In this document: one piece after another, positions 41,018 to 48,360 of the stretch
Layout of the letters: each line of letters opens with the position of its first letter
How positions within the stretch are numbered: position 1 is the first letter of the stretch
Assembly: GCA_910589015.1 (NCBI GenBank)
Contig: CAJUSA010000008.1
Location: 1 to 64,000, forward strand
Origin: an uncultured Christensenellaceae bacterium
Lineage (GTDB): Bacteria; Bacillota; Clostridia; Christensenellales; Borkfalkiaceae
Reading direction: 5' to 3'
Length of the DNA: 64,000 nt
The notes under the pieces: model-generated
What the model was told of the DNA's origin: nothing
Databases searched by the model: none
The model's input: the letters and a program-made list of their open reading frames with translations, nothing else
Translations under genes and position numbers: made by a program

Positions 41018-41152
41018 TTAATAGGTAGGGGAATTGAATATAATTACTCCGATAACGAGCATAACGCAATACATTATAGACCAAAATATAGCCTTTCTTC
41101 GCTCGTCCAACTCTTCCGCCTTTTCCTTTATTGTCGGTCTGAATCTTGGCAT
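41018..41152 (-). CDS. Small single-pass membrane protein (44 aa)
   Basis: A 44-aa frame starting at ATG 41152 inside the 3' end of the upstream gene (25-base overlap, SD AAGGGAACG). A charged amphipathic N-terminus (RPTIKEKAEELDERRKA) leads into one membrane segment (IFWSIMYCVMLVIGVIIF). Function unknown; tight packing in the operon supports it. Confidence 0.55.
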   Translation of the reverse strand: MPRFRPTIKEKAEELDERRKAIFWSIMYCVMLVIGVIIFNSPTY

Positions 41153-41595
41153 TTTTCGTTCCCTTCCTTTATGCGTTTTAGAATTTCCTCGTAGCTCTCT
41201 ACCGTTTTATAGCCCGAAAAATAAAAACCGTGTCTTTCTTTTACTTTGTAGCACCCTAAATACGCGCGCCCGTTCGCCCGTCTGGCGACATACTCAATCT
41301 TCTTAATCGGAACGGTGAACGGTGTGCCGACGTCGTCTTGCGAATCTTCTTCATCTATCGCGCCGTTTGCCCGCGTGAAAGATAGCCAACCGATTTGCGC
41401 TTGCAGCTTTTGCGGATCGTTCTCGATCGCGATCCATTCGAGGTCGTCTTCGTCCTCGTCCTCGTCCTCGTCCTCGAATAGTTCGGGCCGTCGCTTGGCG
41501 ATCACCCGAACCACGATAACCGCGGTTATAAGAACCCCCAACGCCCCGAACGCGAACGCCAACGTGATTACCTTTGCAAGCTCGAATATGCCCAT
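41128..41595 (-). CDS. Membrane-anchored acidic protein of unknown function
   Basis: 155 aa. One N-terminal membrane segment (residues 8-31, LAFAFGALGVLITAVIVVRVIA) is followed by a pure Glu-Asp run (about residues 41-51) and a soluble domain (IGWLSFTRANGAI, AYLGCYKVKERHGFYF). The acidic run is coded by a hexanucleotide repeat near 41446-41475. SD AAGGGGGAATA. It is the first gene of the element's minus-strand operon, about 150 bases after a consensus promoter, and its leader contains an attenuator-like hairpin (41606-41655). Confidence 0.62.
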   Translation of the reverse strand: MGIFELAKVITLAFAFGALGVLITAVIVVRVIAKRRPELFEDEDEDEDEDDLEWIAIENDPQKLQAQIGWLSFTRANGAIDEEDSQDDVGTPFTVPIKKIEYVARRANGRAYLGCYKVKERHGFYFSGYKTVESYEEILKRIKEGNEKCQDSDRQ

Positions 41596-41726
41596 TATTC
41601 CCCCTTAAATCGAAAAAGAGGGTTTATACCGATCCGACACGGTACAAACTCTCTTTCTCTTTATCTCGCCGCGCCGTTTCCGTTTACGACGTCGGGTTGA
41701 TCTGATTTTAATTGTGTCGGATAAAT

Positions 41727-41803
41727 CAATGCAAAATTGCATTGATAACGCCATTATATAATGCAATTTTGAATTTGTCAACAGAAAAATGCAATTTTGT
41801 ATT
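41727..41803. promoter_or_regulatory. Divergent control region with three repressor half-site clusters
   Basis: Minus promoter TTGACA (41781-41776), 17 bp, TATAAT (41758-41753). Site 1 is an 18-bp palindrome CAATGCAA-AA-TTGCATTG (41727-41744). The half-site AATGCAATTTTG recurs near 41760-41771 and 41788-41799. A plus promoter TTGTCA-17-TGTATT overlaps the third site. This is a lambda-like operator layout. Confidence 0.72.
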
Positions 41804-41828
41804 AAAATTTTTTGAAAGAGGGTAAAAT

Positions 41829-42188
41829 ATGAGATTAAAAGAGCTAAGAGAAGAAAAAAATCTTTCACAAAAACAAGTTTCGGTAGCCATTAACACAAAT
41901 CAATCTAATATAGCCAGGTGGGAAAATGGCTTAAATGAGCCCGCTATTTCCTTTGCAATAGCGCTTGCCGACTTTTTCGGCGTGACGGTTGATTATCTGA
42001 TAGGGCGGACGGACGAGCTCGGGAACGTCGCCGCCATGCCGCCCGCCGCGCCTGCACTTGCCGAGGACGAGCGGCGGCTCTTGGAATGTTACCGCGCTCT
42101 GGAACCCGATTATAAGCGCTTGGCGATCGATACGCTCGGAACGTGGTCGGGGATCCCGACGAAAAAAGGTAAGACGAGCCGCGCCTGA
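41829..42188 (+). CDS. CI-like XRE repressor of the element
   Basis: 119 aa. A textbook HTH (MRLKELREEKNLSQKQVSVAI, then NTNQSNIARWENGLNEPAISF and ALADFFGVTVDYLIGRT) and a C-terminal helical tail (EDERRLLECYRALEPDYKRLAIDTL) for oligomerisation. SD AGAGGGTAAAAT. It is divergent from the element operon with three AATGCAA-type sites between, so it likely represses that operon and itself. Confidence 0.9.
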   Translation: MRLKELREEKNLSQKQVSVAINTNQSNIARWENGLNEPAISFAIALADFFGVTVDYLIGRTDELGNVAAMPPAAPALAEDERRLLECYRALEPDYKRLAIDTLGTWSGIPTKKGKTSRA

Positions 42189-42234
42189 TATAGTAAACTC
42201 TTCTTGGTAGATTTTACCAAAGGAGAATTTATTG

Positions 42235-42417
42235 ATGAATTACAAGCAATTTGAACGATTGAAAGCACTTGCTTTCGAGCTTTCCGCATTGTCTGCGGAA
42301 ATGATTGCCGAATTTATGGCAATGGACCGACAGGACGCAGAGAACGCGAAAGCGCAAAAAAAAATCCCGAAAACGGCATTTTGCTGTTTCCAGGGTGCAA
42401 ACTCGATAGCGGAATGA
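42235..42417 (+). CDS. Small helical protein upstream of the integrase (60 aa)
   Basis: 60 aa from ATG 42235 (SD AAGGAGAATT). Helical, with ALAFELSALSAEMIAEFMAM and a lysine-rich end. The stop overlaps the integrase start (ATGA), so it may be a co-translated excisionase or recombination factor. No HTH is recognisable, so that role is speculative. Confidence 0.5.
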   Translation: MNYKQFERLKALAFELSALSAEMIAEFMAMDRQDAENAKAQKKIPKTAFCCFQGANSIAE

Positions 42418-43439
42418 AAACCCGAGCCGAGGCGCCTTTTTATTCGGAGGAGGAAATAAAAAGAATGCCGAAACTCAAATACGGGCGTTTCCGTAAAACA
42501 CGCGACGGATTGTGGCAGGTGCGATACCGCCGCGACGGATTCGATAAACAATTCACCTCAAAGAACTTGAACACGGTCAAAGACGCGTTTCGCGAATGGG
42601 TGCGGAGTGTCAACGACGAAAAAAAGGACGCACTACCCAAAAAAACACAGATTTTTTTTGATTTTTCCGAGCGGTATTTTTTGCAGGTCAAGCGGGCAAA
42701 CGTAGAAAAACAGACTTACGAAACGCAGCACCGTTGCGCCGAGCTGCATATTTATCCGAAGTTCGGCGCGCTTCCCCTTCGTCAGATTACACCCATGAAA
42801 TGCCAAGAGCTGTTAAACGGGATCCTTGCCGAAGGGAAAGGCAGAACGGCGGAAACTGTAAAATTTATCTTGGGCGAAATTTTCCGAGCGGCTGTCGGGG
42901 AAAGGATCATCACTTCAAGCCCTATGCAGTACGTAAAAATCCCGCGGCATATCCGCGAGAACGGTAAGGCGCTTTCCCTCGATACCGTGCGCGCTTTCGT
43001 CGCTGCTATCGATAATTCGCCGTATCGCAAACAGTTTTTAGTATTCCTTTACACAGGAATCCGCCGCGATGAAATACATAGCTTGCAGATCGAGGGCGAT
43101 TTCGTCAGTGTAATTTGCGGAAAATGCCGCAAAGGGCAGAAAAAACGCCGCCGCAAAATTCCGATCGCGCCCGAGCTGCGCGCGGTTCTGCCGCTTTCGG
43201 AAGAGGACCTTGCCGTCGAAAACGACGTTTTAACGGGGAATTTCAAAAAACTTTGCCCCGCGCACCATTTGAACGACCTGCGGCACACGTTTATATCGCG
43301 CTGTCAGGAATGCGGAATTGCGAAAACGCTTGTAGACGTCTGGACGGATCATACCGACAAAAAAGACATGACGGCAGGGGTATACACGCACTTTTCGGAA
43401 GAGTATCAGCTGCGGGAAATGGAAAAGCTGAAATTTTAA
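42414..43439 (+). CDS. int: Tyrosine-type integrase
   Basis: 341 aa from ATG 42414 (coupled to the previous stop; ATG 42465 after GGAGGAGG is the alternative). An N-terminal arm-binding AP2-like segment (GLWQVRYRRDGFDKQFTSKNL) is followed by a core-binding domain and a catalytic domain with Arg in YTGIRRDEI, HxxR in LNDLRHTF, a late His/Trp in VWTDHTD and nucleophile Tyr in GVYTHFS. It catalyses integration at the tRNA-Pro 3' end 134 bases downstream. Typical of small Bacillota integrative elements. Confidence 0.93.
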   Translation: MKTRAEAPFYSEEEIKRMPKLKYGRFRKTRDGLWQVRYRRDGFDKQFTSKNLNTVKDAFREWVRSVNDEKKDALPKKTQIFFDFSERYFLQVKRANVEKQTYETQHRCAELHIYPKFGALPLRQITPMKCQELLNGILAEGKGRTAETVKFILGEIFRAAVGERIITSSPMQYVKIPRHIRENGKALSLDTVRAFVAAIDNSPYRKQFLVFLYTGIRRDEIHSLQIEGDFVSVICGKCRKGQKKRRRKIPIAPELRAVLPLSEEDLAVENDVLTGNFKKLCPAHHLNDLRHTFISRCQECGIAKTLVDVWTDHTDKKDMTAGVYTHFSEEYQLREMEKLKF

Positions 43440-43446
43440 CGATTTA

Positions 43447-43474
43447 CTACCCAAATAACTACCCAAAAAACTGC
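43447..43474. repeat. Right subterminal direct repeat (candidate integrase arm site)
   Basis: Same CTACCCAAAT-ACTACCC motif, in the same orientation as the copy at 36825-36853. Confidence 0.65.
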
Positions 43475-43523
43475 AAAAAACGTTCCAGAATGGAAAAAAC
43501 GAGGAAAAAAAGGCAAGAAAAAG

Positions 43524-43569
43524 CCCCGTATTTTGCGGAAATCTGTTAAAAATCACACAAAATACGGGG
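43524..43569 (+). terminator. Terminator of int
   Basis: A 12-bp stem (CCCCGTATTTTG / CAAAATACGGGG) with a 22-base loop and short T run lies just before the tRNA 3' end. Confidence 0.65.
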
Positions 43570-43572
43570 TTT

Positions 43573-43649
43573 TGGTTGAGGTGACGGGACTTGAACCCAC
43601 GACCTCTTGGTCCCTAACCAAGCGCGCTACCAAACTGCGCTACACCTCA
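43573..43649 (-). tRNA. tRNA-Pro with anticodon AGG
   Basis: 77 bases including an encoded CCA. Acceptor TGAGGTG/CACCTCA, D arm GCGC...GCGC, anticodon stem CTTGG/CCAAG with loop TTAGGGA (anticodon AGG, 37G), variable AGGTC, T arm GTGGG-TTCAAGT-CCCGT. All stems close. A34 in tRNA-Pro is unusual for bacteria. It is the integration site of the element; the 3' 47 bases are duplicated at 36689. Confidence 0.93.
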
Positions 43650-43659
43650 ATGTTGTCGC

Positions 43660-43847
43660 CTTTTATTGTTTTCGGTCTACGACCTCTTTTTCTCGACGGC
43701 GCAAGGGGAACGCCGTCTCGGTCAAGGATTGCACCAAGATATGTGCAATCGCCTTGTTCGCATTGCGCACACACGCCGCAGGCGTGATGTGCAGAACGCA
43801 ATGCTTACCCCGAACCAAGCGATGCTTGCAAACTGCGCTACACCTCA
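43660..43847 (-). pseudogene. Broken second tRNA-Pro (5' half, CGG-like anticodon)
   Basis: 43847 down to about 43809 matches the tRNA 5' half: TGAGGTG acceptor strand, AGCGCAGTTTG D arm, CTTGG then TTCGGGG anticodon loop (CGG). The matching 3' half is missing. In its place come about 130 bases with three perfect hairpins (for example GATTGCAC/GTGCAATC), then AAGAGGTCGT, which resembles the variable region, and then no T arm. It sits between the tRNA promoter and the intact tRNA. Confidence 0.65.
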
Positions 43848-43862
43848 ATAAAAGCATATATT

Positions 43863-43891
43863 ATTATAGGCAAGTTTCTGAAACCTGTCAA
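43863..43891 (-). promoter_or_regulatory. Promoter of the tRNA-Pro transcript
   Basis: -35 TTGACA (43891-43886), 17-bp spacer, -10 TATAAT (43868-43863). The predicted start lies about 9 bases before the broken tRNA. Confidence 0.82.
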
Positions 43892-43938
43892 GCGTTTTTT
43901 CTTTATTTTCCGAATTTTCTCATAAGAGGAAGAGAAAA

Positions 43939-43960
43939 ATACCGTCCTTGCGGACGGTAT
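43939..43960 (-). terminator. Terminator of the hybrid kinase gene
   Basis: ATACCGTCC / GGACGGTAT stem, TTGC loop, T run on the minus strand, about 26 bases past the stop. Confidence 0.82.
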
Positions 43961-43985
43961 TCGTGATCGGCTCGTTCTTTGTTTT

Positions 43986-46175
43986 TTACGGGCATTCGTT
44001 TTTGCCGAGACTTTCCATTTTTTGTAACAAAACTTTCACGTCGATCGGTTTGGTCAGGAAGTCGTTCATGCCGCTCGCGTAAGCCTTATCCCGATCCTCT
44101 TTGAAACTGTTTGCCGTGCAGGCGAAAATCGGCACCGACTGCGCATCGGGGCGGGCGAGGGAACGGATTTTCACCGCAGCGGCGCAACCGTCGAGAACGG
44201 GCATCTGCATGTCCATGAGCACGGCGCCGAATTCGTTGGGCGCGGATTGCTCGAAGAGCGCCACTGCCTCGCCGCCGTCTTTGGCGTGCGCCGTTTCGAA
44301 TCCCGCTTCTTCCAAAATGACGAGCAGGATCTCGGCGTTGAGTTCGTTGTCTTCCGCAATGAGGATTTTCGGCAGCGTTTGCGCTCGGTCGTGCGCTTGC
44401 GCTGCCTCTTCGGCGTAATTTTCCCCGTTTTCACGCAGATACTCGGGCAGGTCGGAAATTTCCGCGGGTAGCGTAACCGTGAATGTGCTGCCTTTGCCGA
44501 GTTCGCTTTCCACCGCGATCGTACCGCCCATGGCGTCGATCAGCAGTTTGCTGATCGAAAGACCCAGTCCCGTTCCCTTGATGGACTGTTTGCTCGTGTT
44601 GCGGTCCTGCGTGAATACGTCGAAGATCTTCGTCTGAAATTCTTTGCTGATTCCGCAGCCCGAATCCTCGCAGGAAATGACGGTGGTAACGTGCTTTTCA
44701 TCGGTTTTATGTTGGCGGACGGTGACTTTGATATATCCGCCTTTCGGTGTGAATTTGGCGGCGTTTCCGACGAGGTTCATGAGGATCTGTTTGAGATGGA
44801 TCTCGTCGCCGAGGATGCACGGGGTATCGATTTCGATGTCCGACAGATATTCGATTCCGCGGCTTGTGATATTGTCGTATTGCATGGAATGAATGGCGTT
44901 TATGACGGAATCGAGCAGAAGGGGCTCGTGAATGATTTCGGTTTTTCCCGCCCGCAATTTGGAAATATCGAGAATATCGTTGATGAGCGAGAGCAAATAA
45001 TTTGCCGTACTGCGCGATTTATGGAGCCATTCTTTGACCTGTTCGGATTTTTCGGGGTCGTCGAGCGAAGTGGTGATCAGGTGATTCAGCCCCACAATTC
45101 CGTTTAGCGGCGTGCGTATCTCATGGCTCATGTTGGAAAGAAATTCGCTCTGCGCTTTTTCCTGCGCGATCGCTCTGTTCGTGCGCGACTGTGCGAGCGC
45201 CACGAGGAAGGCGGTTACGATGAGAACGACTGCCGTGATGAAGAGAGCGACGAAAATCAGCACGACGAAACTGCTGGTTTGTTCCGCAAGCGCAACGTCG
45301 TCGACGGAAAACAGAAAATACCAATTTATGTTGCTGCTGAAGGGGACGCAGTAATGCAGTTGCCGCACGCCTTCGTGAGTGGTATAGAACGAGAACGTGG
45401 CGCCGTTTTCCATTTTATCGTGCAGTTGCGGGGCGGATAAGTCGGATTTTTCGCACTGTCCGATGAGTTCGAACAGATTGTCGGTGGCGGTATTGTCGGC
45501 GTTTTGTACGTTGACGATATAGTTGCCCTTTCCGTCGACGATGGCGCTGTGTCCGCGGCTGTTGCCGTATTTATCGACAAAGCTGTCGATGACCAGTCCG
45601 TCTTTGAGTTCCGAACGCGCGTTTATGCCGATCACGGCAAGCGATTTTTCGCCGCAGAGTATAGGCGCGTTCATCATGTTGCCGAAGCTGAAACCGTATA
45701 TAAGGACGTTGCCCTGTTCCTTCATGGCGGGAAGGACGTCGTATTCGAGGATCGAGGTCCGCTTTTCCCCGAAGAGGGGAAGAAAATGATAAAAGGATTC
45801 GTCGCTGTCGGCGTGTTTGATATCGCGATAGGCGACGCCGTCGTAATAAGAACCGTTTTCGGTGAGAAGATAGATTTCGTCGAACGGCGTTTCCAAAGCC
45901 TCGATGTAGAGAAATTCGTTTACTTCGTTTTGCGTATCGAGCGTGTCCGCCGTGCGGTTGAGGCGGGAACCGACGCGTTGCAGATTCTTCCAGCTGTAAC
46001 TGACGAACATGTTGATCGTGTTTTTATCGTGCGTGGCAAGTTCTTCGATGTTGTCGAGCGTTGTCGTTTCGACGATCCGGTTGACGATAACCGAATAAAT
46101 TCCGATGATGGCGCCCAGCAAGACGAGCACGACGGCGGCATAGATGCCGTAAAGCAGAGTTTTTTTACGTTTCAT
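43986..46175 (-). CDS. Hybrid sensor histidine kinase with receiver domain
   Basis: 729 aa from ATG 46175. A membrane segment (about 8-28), a large extracytoplasmic sensor domain (about 30-305, Cache-like by size), a second membrane segment (about 310-335), HisKA (FLSNMSHEIRTPLNG, phospho-His), HATPase (SCEDSGCGIS, GTGLGLSIS) and a C-terminal receiver (AEDNELNAEILL, phospho-acceptor in VLMDMQMPVLDG). It senses an unknown external signal and passes phosphate internally to the receiver. No separate output regulator is nearby. Confidence 0.92.
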   Translation of the reverse strand: MKRKKTLLYGIYAAVVLVLLGAIIGIYSVIVNRIVETTTLDNIEELATHDKNTINMFVSYSWKNLQRVGSRLNRTADTLDTQNEVNEFLYIEALETPFDEIYLLTENGSYYDGVAYRDIKHADSDESFYHFLPLFGEKRTSILEYDVLPAMKEQGNVLIYGFSFGNMMNAPILCGEKSLAVIGINARSELKDGLVIDSFVDKYGNSRGHSAIVDGKGNYIVNVQNADNTATDNLFELIGQCEKSDLSAPQLHDKMENGATFSFYTTHEGVRQLHYCVPFSSNINWYFLFSVDDVALAEQTSSFVVLIFVALFITAVVLIVTAFLVALAQSRTNRAIAQEKAQSEFLSNMSHEIRTPLNGIVGLNHLITTSLDDPEKSEQVKEWLHKSRSTANYLLSLINDILDISKLRAGKTEIIHEPLLLDSVINAIHSMQYDNITSRGIEYLSDIEIDTPCILGDEIHLKQILMNLVGNAAKFTPKGGYIKVTVRQHKTDEKHVTTVISCEDSGCGISKEFQTKIFDVFTQDRNTSKQSIKGTGLGLSISKLLIDAMGGTIAVESELGKGSTFTVTLPAEISDLPEYLRENGENYAEEAAQAHDRAQTLPKILIAEDNELNAEILLVILEEAGFETAHAKDGGEAVALFEQSAPNEFGAVLMDMQMPVLDGCAAAVKIRSLARPDAQSVPIFACTANSFKEDRDKAYASGMNDFLTKPIDVKVLLQKMESLGKNECP

Positions 46176-46236
46176 TACGCCTTTTTTCCTCCCGTAAACC
46201 ATTGCGACGTACCGATGAAAAAAGTTTAACGACAAT

Positions 46237-46265
46237 ATTTTAGCACTTTTATACGGCAAATGCAA
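46237..46265 (-). promoter_or_regulatory. Promoter of the hybrid kinase gene
   Basis: -35 TTGCAT (46265-46260), 17-bp spacer, -10 TAAAAT (46242-46237). Confidence 0.65.
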
Positions 46266-46328
46266 TCGGAAAAAAGAACGAAATCAAAATTTTATCACAA
46301 ACATGCCGTGCGGGACGGGCTCAAACGG

Positions 46329-46357
46329 TTGACAGCGGCGCGCGGGCGTGGTACAAT
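46329..46357 (+). promoter_or_regulatory. Promoter of the FMN riboswitch-ribU transcript
   Basis: TTGACA (46329-46334), 17-bp spacer, TACAAT (46352-46357). Predicted start is about 46364. Confidence 0.8.
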
Positions 46358-46370
46358 ACAGGCAATCGAA

Positions 46371-46527
46371 TATTCTTTGGGGCGGAGTGCAATTCTCCAC
46401 CGGCAGTATAGTCTGCGAAGGGCTTTTATGCCCCCGAACGGGTGAAATTCCCGTACCGACGGTATAGTCCGGACGGAAAAAGAAAAACGTGCGAATGTTC
46501 GCCCCGCTTTTTTGCGGGGCTTTTTTT
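46371..46527 (+). promoter_or_regulatory. FMN riboswitch (RFN element) with terminator
   Basis: RFN hallmarks in order: ATTCTTTGGGGCGGAGTG, CTCCACCGGCAGTATAGTC, GGGTGAAATTCCCGTACCG and ACGGTATAGTCCGGACGG up to about 46488. A 7-bp GC hairpin (46501-46520) with seven Ts follows. FMN binding should favour termination before ribU. Confidence 0.95.
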
Positions 46528-46567
46528 CAGAGAATATCCGAAATAAAAATTTTTTCGAGGTATTGTT

Positions 46568-47320
46568 ATGGAAGAAGACTTCAACCTGCAAGACGCGACG
46601 GATCCCGCCGCAACCCAAACCGAACCGCAACCCGCCGAACTCTCGCCGCGCAAAACGCGCGGGGAAAAAGCGCGCGAAACGTTGCGGCGGCATTTAACGG
46701 CGCCGCGCATCGCATACATGGCGCTTTTTACGGCGCTTGCCTATGTTGTGACCTTTCTTGAATTTCCCATCTTCAACGTTCCCTATGCCAACCAGCTCAA
46801 ATTCGATTTTGCGAATGTGTTTTTCATGATCGAAGGATTCATCTTCGGCCCGGTCGAAGCGGTGTTTTCGATCGCGGTGAAAGAACTGCTCTGCTTTGCC
46901 GATTCTTCCACCATGGGCGTGGGGGAAGTGGCGAACTTCATTATGTCCACCGCGTATATTCTCGTTCCCTCGATCGGATATCGCTTTCTCAAAGGCAGAA
47001 AGTGGGTGGCGGTGTTCCTTGCGATCGCATGCGTCGTTCAAATCGGCGTCAGTTTTATCGTCAACTGTTATATCAATTTCCCGTTTTTCGGTGTGCTGTT
47101 CCACTTCGACGGAACGCATGCGTTCTGGACGGTGTGGTATTTCGTGATCGCGTTCAACGCCATTAAAAGCGTGGGGATCAGTGTTGTCGTGTTCCTGCTC
47201 TATAAGCCGCTTTCGCGCTTTATCAAGGCGACTTCGGATAAGTTCGATAAGAGCGTTGAAAAAGCCCGCAGGAAACGAATGGAAGAACGTGCGCGGAAAA
47301 AAGCCGAAAAGCAACCTTAA
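46568..47320 (+). CDS. ribU: Riboflavin ECF transporter substrate-binding subunit
   Basis: 250 aa. A polar N-terminal extension (residues 1-45) precedes six membrane segments. IAYMALFTALAYVVTFLEFP, FDFANVFFMIEGFIFGP and KELLCFADSSTMGVGEVANFI are the RibU signature blocks, and the C-terminal helix is strongly basic. It captures riboflavin and works with a shared energising module (EcfA/A'/T) encoded elsewhere. The FMN riboswitch in front confirms the substrate. Confidence 0.95.
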   Translation: MEEDFNLQDATDPAATQTEPQPAELSPRKTRGEKARETLRRHLTAPRIAYMALFTALAYVVTFLEFPIFNVPYANQLKFDFANVFFMIEGFIFGPVEAVFSIAVKELLCFADSSTMGVGEVANFIMSTAYILVPSIGYRFLKGRKWVAVFLAIACVVQIGVSFIVNCYINFPFFGVLFHFDGTHAFWTVWYFVIAFNAIKSVGISVVVFLLYKPLSRFIKATSDKFDKSVEKARRKRMEERARKKAEKQP

Positions 47321-47334
47321 ACGCCTTAAAAATC

Positions 47335-47363
47335 TTGCAAATTTCTGCCGTATGCGGTATAAT
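47335..47363 (+). promoter_or_regulatory. Promoter of the tsaE operon (leaderless or nearly so)
   Basis: TTGCAA (47335-47340), 17-bp spacer, TATAAT (47358-47363). Only eight bases separate the -10 from the tsaE ATG. Confidence 0.7.
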
Positions 47364-47371
47364 AACCGCGT

Positions 47372-47773
47372 ATGGCAGTTTTTTTATCGGACTCGGAAGA
47401 GCAGACCTTCCGCTGGGCGGAAGAATACGCAAAATCGCTGCGGGGCGGCGACACCGTTTTGCTCGGCGGCGAAATGGGCGCGGGGAAAACGCTGATTGCT
47501 AAGGGCATCGCCAAAGGGCTGGGCATCGGGTGCGAGGTCACAAGTCCAACCTATGCTTATATCAACGATTACGAAGGCAGACTCTTTCACTTCGATTGCT
47601 ACCGCGTGGAAAGCGAAGAACAGGCGTTTGCGCTCGGGTTTGCCGATTATTTCGACCTCGGCGGCATCTGTTTGGTGGAATGGTGCGAAAACATTGCGGG
47701 CTTGCTGCCCTTAAACTGTAAAAAAATCGAAATCATCAAGCGCGGCGAAACCGCGCGGGAGATACGTTTTTGA
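47372..47773 (+). CDS. tsaE: tRNA t6A biosynthesis ATPase TsaE
   Basis: 133 aa, full size. P-loop GGEMGAGKTLIAKG near residue 32, SPTYAYINDY near 58, HFDCYRV near 72 and a VEWCEN Walker-B-type block near 100. TsaE powers TsaB-TsaD in making t6A37 on ANN-decoding tRNAs. There is no SD and the promoter is adjacent, so translation probably starts on a leaderless mRNA. First gene of a five-gene overlapping operon. Confidence 0.93.
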   Translation: MAVFLSDSEEQTFRWAEEYAKSLRGGDTVLLGGEMGAGKTLIAKGIAKGLGIGCEVTSPTYAYINDYEGRLFHFDCYRVESEEQAFALGFADYFDLGGICLVEWCENIAGLLPLNCKKIEIIKRGETAREIRF

Positions 47774-48360
47774 AATTTCTTGCGATCGATACGAGCGGCG
47801 GCACGGCGTGCGTCGCGGCGGTTAACGAAGAAAAAGAAGCATGGCGTGCCGTGGAAGGCGTGACGAGCGTCTGCCTGATGGACGCGATCGACGGCGTTTT
47901 GCGTGAAGTCGGTCTTGCGGCGGCGGACGTCGGTTTTATCGCGTGCGTGACGGGGCCGGGGTCCTTTACGGGCATTCGCATCGGCATTGCCACGGCAAAA
48001 GGGCTTTGTTTCGCGCTCGGAAAAAAAGCGTTGGCTCTCACCTCTTTCGATTTGCTTGCATACGCTGAAACGGAACGTGCGTTATGTTTGGTCGACGCGG
48101 GGCACGGCAATTATTATGCCTGTCCGTTCGCAAACGGCGCGGCGGGGCAGCCTTGTTTTCTTTCGGAACGCGAACTTGATCCCTACCGCGAAGGGGGCTA
48201 CCGCTTTTTATCGGGCAAACCGCTTGCCGTGGAAAGCGGCGTAACCGATATCCGCCGCGGCTTGTTGCAGGCGGCAAGAGCGCGGTCGGCGGAAGCGGTT
48301 GGTGCAGAGCAACTGCGCGCGCTGTATCTGCGCAAATCGTCGGCGGAGGAAAAACGATGA
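47770..48360 (+). CDS. tsaB: tRNA t6A biosynthesis protein TsaB
   Basis: 196 aa from a TTG that overlaps the tsaE stop (TTGA). FLAIDTSGGTACVA at the start and VTGPGSFTGIRIGIATAKGL near residue 58 are the family signature. It is an ASKHA-fold scaffold that pairs with TsaD (not in this window). The C-terminal half is shorter than in E. coli but normal for Bacillota. Confidence 0.92.
   Translation: MKFLAIDTSGGTACVAAVNEEKEAWRAVEGVTSVCLMDAIDGVLREVGLAAADVGFIACVTGPGSFTGIRIGIATAKGLCFALGKKALALTSFDLLAYAETERALCLVDAGHGNYYACPFANGAAGQPCFLSERELDPYREGGYRFLSGKPLAVESGVTDIRRGLLQAARARSAEAVGAEQLRALYLRKSSAEEKR

Larger units (their letters stand above)
36689..43619. mobile_element. 6.9-kb integrative element in tRNA-Pro
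   Basis: Bounded by the 47-bp direct repeat, with a tyrosine integrase next to the intact tRNA end and direct subterminal repeats inside both ends. Cargo in order: Doc/Phd, a 1.4-kb hairpin-rich non-coding stretch, seven small minus-strand genes, a divergent repressor, a small gene and the integrase. I see no relaxase, replication initiator or capsid gene, so it may be a satellite mobilised by another element. Confidence 0.88.

Noticed and set aside
43660..43847. tRNA gene interrupted by a group I intron
   Set aside because: The insert is only about 130 bases, lacks the conserved group I core as far as I can see, and the T arm and 3' acceptor strand do not follow it.
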